Assembly (NCBI GenBank): GCA_910579655.1
Contig: CAJTVE010000084.1
Span: 1 to 9,918, forward strand
DNA length: 9,918 nt
Reading direction: 5' to 3'
Origin: an uncultured Allobaculum sp.
GTDB lineage: Bacteria > Bacillota_I > Bacilli_A > Erysipelotrichales > Erysipelotrichaceae
Below, piece after piece: positions 5,933 to 9,918 of the stretch. A program made the position numbers and the translations under genes. The notes below the pieces were generated by a model. That model saw only the letters and a list, made by a program, of their open reading frames with translations. It was not told the DNA's origin and did not search any database. Position 1 is the stretch's first letter; the number at the start of each line of letters is the position of its first letter.

Positions 5933-7375
5933 ATGGCTGCTCAAAAGTCTGTTTCGAAGAAAAAGAAAAGAAGACGCAAGTATAGAGTCCGCTGGGGCAG
6001 ACTGGCTGTTCTGATTCTGATTGTTCTGGCCATCCCAACCTCTCTGTACCTGGGTTTTCGTTACCTGTTTAACCCGCTTTCTTTAAAAAGCGATCACTAC
6101 ATCGTTCAATATAAAGAATCGTTTAACCCACTCGACAATGTGAAATCTGTGCTCTTTGATTCAAAAGAAAACGTTGCGTTCAACGGTACGGTTGATCCCG
6201 ATACATTAGGGTCTACCCAGGTTTCCTATGAATACAAAGGAAAGAAATATCCATTTACCGTTGAGGTCAAGGACACCAAAGGGCCTGAACTCACACTCAA
6301 AGATGTCAAAACAGATACCACCGCAACAGTGACCCAGAATGATTTCATCGAGTCCATCTCAGATGCTTCCCAATATTCTTTACGGATGGATGGCAATACC
6401 GATCCAGGTCAGTCTGGCACCTATACCATCAGCATCTCGGCCCGTGATGAATTTGGCAATACAACCACAAAGACCGCCAAGCTGGAGCGCAAAGCAGATA
6501 CCACACCACCAACCATTGATAACTTTGAAAAGGAAGTCACTCTTTTAGCGGGCGACTACTACAAGCCGGACAATTACAAGGTTCAGGATGATCTCGACCA
6601 TAGTCCTGGTCTGTATGTTGATTCTTCGGCTCTCAATACCATGGTTCCAGGCGTCTATACGGTCAATTACACAACGTCTGACCGTTCAGGAAACCAGAAA
6701 ACCTATGCCCAGAAAGTCACGATTGAAGAAAACCCGGATCTTGGCAAAAAAATCTGTTATCTGACCTTTGACGATGGCCCTTCCGGCGTTACACAGCAGG
6801 TTCTCGATATCCTTACCCAATATGGCGTAACCGGTACATTCTTTGTCACCGCCGAAAAACCTGAACATTTCGACATGATGAAGAAGGTTGTTGACCAGGG
6901 CTCTACCATTGCTCTGCACACCTATTCGCATGACTACTCAAAACTGTACGCCAGTGATGAAGCTTACTTTGCGGATCTGCAGCAGATCAGTGACCTGGTT
7001 GAACAGCAGACCGGCGAAGTCTCTAAGGTGATCCGCTTTCCAGGTGGATCATCCAATATGATTTCAGCTGACTACAACGAAGGCATCATGTCCAGGCTTG
7101 TCGATGAAGTTGAAGAAAAAGGCTATGCCTACTTTGACTGGAATGTGGATTCCACGGATGCGTCTGGCAACGGCGTCAGCGTGGACCAGATTGTGGCCAA
7201 TGCAACTTCTGGTATTGGCGTAGATAATGCGGTCATTCTGATGCATGATACCGATGCCAAAGAAACAACCGTACAGGCCCTGCCACAGATTATTCAGGCC
7301 TATAAAGATGCCGGCTATACCTTCAGACCTCTGACGACCCGCAGCACACCGGTTCATCATTCGGTCAACAACTAA
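5933..7375 (+). CDS. Membrane-anchored polysaccharide deacetylase with Ig-like domains (PgdA/PdaC type)
   Basis: The 480-residue protein begins with a very basic cytoplasmic tail (KKKKRRRK, 9-16) and one membrane helix at about 22-46 with no clear cleavage site, so it should be anchored with the bulk outside. Residues about 55-265 are two or three Ig-like beta domains of the DUF5011/HYR type, shown by the repeated D-x-G-P/TPP starts and by SGTYTISISARDEFGN and PGVYTVNYTTSDRSGN. Residues about 272-470 are a NodB/CE4 deacetylase with all motifs. These are TFDDGP (278-283, catalytic base and metal Asp), HTYSH (329-333, metal His), RFPGGSSN (368-375), FDWNVD (401-406) and LMHDT (436-440). It probably removes N-acetyl groups from peptidoglycan, which in relatives confers lysozyme resistance. 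The substrate is inferred from the family. The start has a strong AAAGGAG ribosome site. It is a single-gene unit. Confidence 0.92.
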   Translation: MAAQKSVSKKKKRRRKYRVRWGRLAVLILIVLAIPTSLYLGFRYLFNPLSLKSDHYIVQYKESFNPLDNVKSVLFDSKENVAFNGTVDPDTLGSTQVSYEYKGKKYPFTVEVKDTKGPELTLKDVKTDTTATVTQNDFIESISDASQYSLRMDGNTDPGQSGTYTISISARDEFGNTTTKTAKLERKADTTPPTIDNFEKEVTLLAGDYYKPDNYKVQDDLDHSPGLYVDSSALNTMVPGVYTVNYTTSDRSGNQKTYAQKVTIEENPDLGKKICYLTFDDGPSGVTQQVLDILTQYGVTGTFFVTAEKPEHFDMMKKVVDQGSTIALHTYSHDYSKLYASDEAYFADLQQISDLVEQQTGEVSKVIRFPGGSSNMISADYNEGIMSRLVDEVEEKGYAYFDWNVDSTDASGNGVSVDQIVANATSGIGVDNAVILMHDTDAKETTVQALPQIIQAYKDAGYTFRPLTTRSTPVHHSVNN

Positions 7376-7401
7376 TCAAATTCCCGTACTGAATCTTGCC
7401 A

Positions 7402-7429
7402 TTCTCTCATCCCCCAATTTTTGAGAGAA
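7402..7429. repeat. 8-bp inverted repeat after the deacetylase gene
   Basis: TTCTCTCA (7402-7409) and TGAGAGAA (7422-7429) can form a hairpin with a 12-nt loop. No T-run follows on the plus strand. It may slow RNA decay from the 3' end, but this is inference. Confidence 0.4.
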
Positions 7430-7432
7430 CGC

Positions 7433-7484
7433 TTGGGAAAGAAGCAGGAGGGCTCCTTAGAAGTCCATCCTGCTTCTTTCCCAA
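7433..7484. repeat. Perfect 17-bp inverted repeat
   Basis: TTGGGAAAGAAGCAGGA (7433-7449) is the exact complement of 7468-7484, with an 18-nt loop. One arm is almost all purine. The stem lies 57 nt past the deacetylase stop and lacks a T-run on either side, so it is not a plain terminator. It is probably a strong mRNA 3' hairpin or an intergenic repeat. Confidence 0.75.
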
Positions 7485-7581
7485 TTCAAATCTTCTACTC
7501 ATTTTTCAATCCGGCGCTAACAGTAAGGATTAAAAGCAGAAAATAGAATTATATTTGATTTAAAATAAACTCAAATTTAAC

Positions 7582-7609
7582 AAGATGCCTGATGGCATCT
7601 TCTTTTTTT
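7582..7609 (+). terminator. Plus-strand terminator of the deacetylase transcript
   Basis: AAGATGCC (7582-7589) and GGCATCTT (7594-7601) form an 8-bp stem with a TGAT loop, followed by C and seven T. It is a classic intrinsic terminator facing the convergent trxB unit. Confidence 0.92.
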
Positions 7610-7615
7610 ACCCAC

Positions 7616-7661
7616 AAAAAAGAAGATATCTTCCAGAACGTTCTGGTCAAGATATCTTCTT
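7616..7661 (-). terminator. Minus-strand terminator of the HAD-trxB unit
   Basis: AGAAGATATCTT (7621-7632) and its complement at 7649-7660 flank CCAGAACGTTCTGG (7633-7646), a perfect 14-bp palindrome. The result is one long hairpin with a 2-nt asymmetry. On the minus strand it is followed by a run of six T. It lies about 55 nt past the trxB stop. The plus side has only a loose T-rich tail, so it may act weakly in both directions. Confidence 0.85.
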
Positions 7662-7715
7662 CTATTATTGTTTTTTATTATCGCTTTTATTGTCTTTTTT
7701 TAATTTTTATATTTG

Positions 7716-8630
7716 TTAAATTCCAGTAATCTGATGGAAAGCATCGGTCGCCGCAACAACGCCATCGGCAGCTGCCGTAACAATCTGGCGAAGATCTTTG
7801 GCTTTGCAGTCTCCAGCCGCATAAATGCCTGGAACAGCCGTTGCCATCTTATCATTGGTTACCACATAGCCTCTTTCATCAAGGATTCCTAAGTCTTTAG
7901 CAAATCCGGTTTCTGGAACGTGGCCAACAAATGGGAAGACCCCCTGACATGGAATGGTGAGGTCCATATGTTCTTCAACATCTTCCAGAACAATACCGGA
8001 AACTTTACCATCCGTCAGCAAAATTTCCTTAGGAATATGATGCTTAATCACACGGATCTTATCATTGGCTGCGACTTCCTGCTGGGCTTTTTCAGAGGCA
8101 CGGAATTCATTTCGACGGATCACAATAGTGACATGGGAAGCAAAGCGGGTTAAGAACTGCGCTTCCTCCAGAGCAGAATCACCGCCGCCGATCACAACAA
8201 CTTCCTTGCCACGGAAGAATGCCCCATCGCAAACCGCACAGAAGCTCTCACCATGGCCAATCGCCTCGGCTTCCCCTGGAATATTCAGCTGTTTTTCTTT
8301 TGCTCCAGTGGCGATCAGAACAACTTTGGCATCAATCAGACTGCCATCTTTTAATTTCACCTGTTTATTTTTACTGATGGATTCTACTTCTCCATACATA
8401 TATTCAGCACCAAATGAAACGGACTGCTGGTACATGGCCAGGGCAAGATCCGGTCCGGGTACAGATGGGACTCCTGGATAGTTGTCTACCATATAGGTTT
8501 TAAGCAGTTTGCCGCCAGGTGCAGAAGCATCAATCATTAATGTTTTCAGTCCTGCCCGAGAGGCATACAGAGCGGCTGCCATGCCTGCTGGGCCAGCGCC
8601 GATAATTACCAAATCGACTTGTCGATCCAT
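7716..8630 (-). CDS. trxB: Thioredoxin-disulfide reductase
   Basis: A 304-residue low-molecular-weight flavoprotein that passes electrons from NADPH through FAD to thioredoxin in the cytoplasm. The FAD-binding GAGPAG (11-16) lies in the N-terminal Rossmann fold. The redox-active pair is CAVC (131-134), followed by DG. The NADPH-binding GGGDSALEEA (148-157) is followed by IRRNEFRAS (171-179), where the basic residues contact the 2'-phosphate. The second FAD motif is GIYAAGDC (268-275), and the end RQIVTAAADGVVAA is standard. Length and motif order match bacterial TrxB. An AAGGAGG site 7 nt upstream of the ATG lies inside the end of the preceding gene. The two genes overlap by 25 nt, which suggests co-transcription and coupled translation. 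A strong terminator follows at 7616-7661. Confidence 0.96.
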   Translation of the reverse strand: MDRQVDLVIIGAGPAGMAAALYASRAGLKTLMIDASAPGGKLLKTYMVDNYPGVPSVPGPDLALAMYQQSVSFGAEYMYGEVESISKNKQVKLKDGSLIDAKVVLIATGAKEKQLNIPGEAEAIGHGESFCAVCDGAFFRGKEVVVIGGGDSALEEAQFLTRFASHVTIVIRRNEFRASEKAQQEVAANDKIRVIKHHIPKEILLTDGKVSGIVLEDVEEHMDLTIPCQGVFPFVGHVPETGFAKDLGILDERGYVVTNDKMATAVPGIYAAGDCKAKDLRQIVTAAADGVVAATDAFHQITGI

Positions 8631-9823
8631 AAATTTTCCTCCTTGAGTATGTTTTCCAGCTGTCTGAGATCACGAATGATTCGACAGCTTTGTTGTTGTT
8701 GTAAAGCACGAAACTGCGTTTCATCTAGAGTATACCCCGTCGAAAAGAAAGCCGCGTTTCGCGCCGCCTGAATATCCGTTCCATTATCGCCCACATAAAC
8801 CACCGCATCGAGCGGATAGCCCATGGCCCTGGCTGCATAGATCAGGCCATCAGGTTTTGGCTTGCAGGCCGGCTGGTCTTCTTTGGCAAATACCGCTTCG
8901 ATATAGGGGCCAAGATGGCAGGCTTCAATGCCCATCAGCACAGGCTTACGTCTTTTGTTGGAAACGATGCCGATCGTATAGCCTTTGTTTTTCAGCTCCC
9001 GCAGCAGCTCTTGGGCATGGGGCATTTCCTGGACCATTTCATCATGCAAAGCCAGATTGATATCCTGATACAGGTCAATAACGGCCGGGACTTCCTCTTC
9101 TGGAAAATAGCGCAGAAAGGATTCTTCAAGCGTTGGACCAAAGAAGGAATACAATTCCTGCTGGCTGAGGGGATAACCTGGTTTGAGCTTGCGAAAAACC
9201 CGCCGGAAGGTTTCGAAGACCAGCGGCTGGGAGTCGATGAGCGTTCCATCCAGATCAAACAGCAGCAGCGGTTTTTCTTTACGGGGAAACGGCCATCCCA
9301 GAAAAGACAGGCCCATGAAAACGGCCGCAACAAACAGCCAGGCCCATTTTTGCGGATCCTCGATCCAGAGACCCGCCAGACAAAGAGCCATTGCGAAGGT
9401 ATACATCTGTCCAAAGCGATGATAGAAACGCAGGGCGAAAACCTGGCGCATGAAGATAAAGCCGCCAAGCAAAAGCAGCTGCGCAAGAATTGAAAGCGGG
9501 TTATTCGTCTGGAAGGACAGCAAAACCGCAGTGCCGACCGGCAGCCAGAAGCCCAATCCATCCAGAAACCGTCCGCGATGATAGGGCGAGGGCAAAACAA
9601 ATCCCGTCAGGCTCACCCCCAGAAGGAAAGCCAGACAAGGATCGGATAAAAGCAGGGTGCAAAGCAAAATCAGAATGCTGCCAACAAGCAGCACAATCGT
9701 TTGCTCAGCTTTATTCATCCCCCAGCGGCTGAATGTGCTGGAAATGCCCAGATCATAAATCAGCAAAGCGGCCAGCCAGATCAAGAATCGAACCAGCCCG
9801 CTTGAACCCAGTAAAAAAGTCAT
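8606..9823 (-). CDS. Seven-helix membrane domain fused to a HAD phosphatase (PpaX/Gph-like)
   Basis: The 405-residue protein joins about seven hydrophobic helices (about 10-26, 43-60, 62-78, 88-104, 110-127, 139-155 and 160-178) to a complete HAD hydrolase at about 184-395. HAD motif I is DLDGT (190-194, nucleophile D190 and acid D192) and motif II is VSNK (S288). Motif III is KPKPDG (321-326) and motif IV is GDNGTD (345-350). A cap domain lies between I and II, as in Gph/PpaX phosphatases. Position directly upstream of trxB matches PpaX, which dephosphorylates HPr-Ser-P in Bacillota, but phosphoglycolate phosphatase or pyrophosphatase activity is possible. Such proteins are normally soluble and about 215 residues long, so the membrane part is unusual and I do not recognise its family. 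The start is uncertain: ATG 9823 follows an in-frame TAG and has no clear ribosome site. M36 is the next ATG. Confidence 0.82.
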   Translation of the reverse strand: MTFLLGSSGLVRFLIWLAALLIYDLGISSTFSRWGMNKAEQTIVLLVGSILILLCTLLLSDPCLAFLLGVSLTGFVLPSPYHRGRFLDGLGFWLPVGTAVLLSFQTNNPLSILAQLLLLGGFIFMRQVFALRFYHRFGQMYTFAMALCLAGLWIEDPQKWAWLFVAAVFMGLSFLGWPFPRKEKPLLLFDLDGTLIDSQPLVFETFRRVFRKLKPGYPLSQQELYSFFGPTLEESFLRYFPEEEVPAVIDLYQDINLALHDEMVQEMPHAQELLRELKNKGYTIGIVSNKRRKPVLMGIEACHLGPYIEAVFAKEDQPACKPKPDGLIYAARAMGYPLDAVVYVGDNGTDIQAARNAAFFSTGYTLDETQFRALQQQQSCRIIRDLRQLENILKEENLWIDKSIW

Positions 9824-9872
9824 CTAATGCGGCAAGGAAACCCCATAGCTTGCTGTGGGGAGGAATTGCCAC
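9753..9872 (-). CDS. Possible GTG-started 39-codon ORF overlapping the HAD fusion start
   Basis: An AGGAGG site (9878-9883) lies 5 nt from a GTG at 9870-9872, the best ribosome site near the start of the fusion gene. The frame it opens differs from that of the fusion gene. It reads (M/V)AIPPHSKLWGFLAALDDFF and stops at 9753-9755. It may be a leader peptide whose translation feeds the fusion gene. Alternatively it is the true N-terminus joined by a frameshift, or chance. No family is recognised. Confidence 0.3.
   Translation of the reverse strand: MAIPPHSKLWGFLAALDDFFTGFKRAGSILDLAGRFADL
9841..9860. promoter_or_regulatory. GC-rich hairpin just upstream of the HAD fusion start
   Basis: CCCCATAG and CTGTGGGG form an 8-bp stem (one G-T pair) with a CTTG loop, ending 18 nt upstream of the ATG at 9823 on the minus strand. 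On that strand it is followed by TTTCCTTG, too few T for a sure terminator. It could sit in the leader and affect initiation. Confidence 0.45.
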
Positions 9873-9918
9873 CTACACCTCCTATTCAATGTTTACAATA
9901 TTGTTTTGTCGCTTATCA

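Noticed and set aside
8915..9600. Long frames of 192 residues (plus, 8915-9493) and 202 residues (minus, 8992-9600) over the HAD fusion
   Set aside because: They lie in other frames of the fusion gene, which has clear HAD motifs. Their translations are rich in C, R, S and W with no domain, and no ribosome site supports them.

Overview
The window looks like chromosomal DNA of a low-GC Gram-positive bacterium (Bacillota). The signs are strong AGGAGG-type ribosome binding sites, T-tailed hairpin terminators, a tRNA with encoded CCA, a membrane-anchored PgdA/PdaC-like polysaccharide deacetylase, and a PpaX/Gph-like phosphatase directly upstream of trxB, which echoes the hprK-lgt-ppaX-trxB order of this phylum. 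The clade cannot be fixed from the sequence; an Erysipelotrichia-like gut organism is only a guess.

Layout. Positions 1-206 hold no supported gene. A minus-strand NhaP2/CvrA-type cation/proton antiporter with two C-terminal RCK_C domains fills 207-1823. Its upstream region (1824-2238) holds a possible 22-residue peptide ORF and a hairpin. A minus-strand tRNA-Leu(CAG) lies at 2239-2322 with a good promoter and a textbook terminator. From 2480 to about 4162 the window is a graveyard: an IS66-family transposase relic in three frames (minus strand), a C-terminal fragment of an ISL3-like transposase (plus strand) that abuts it, a gene-free AT-rich stretch with two tandem palindromic elements, and a protein-like reading frame broken by two in-frame TGA codons.

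The second half is well kept. A minus-strand PurD-like ATP-grasp protein (4295-5533) keeps the fold of phosphoribosylamine-glycine ligase but has lost several of its signature motifs. It is divergent from a plus-strand polysaccharide deacetylase with Ig-like domains (5933-7375). The deacetylase converges on a minus-strand pair, a seven-helix membrane domain fused to a HAD phosphatase (8606-9823) and trxB (7716-8630). These two overlap by 25 nt and are probably translationally coupled. Two back-to-back terminators separate the convergent units.

The genes do not form one pathway. They cover ion homeostasis, envelope modification, thiol redox balance and a ligase of uncertain substrate. The most interesting items are the divergent PurD-like ligase, the membrane-HAD fusion with its ambiguous start, the tandem dyads at 3502-3566 and the broken ORF at 3758-4162.
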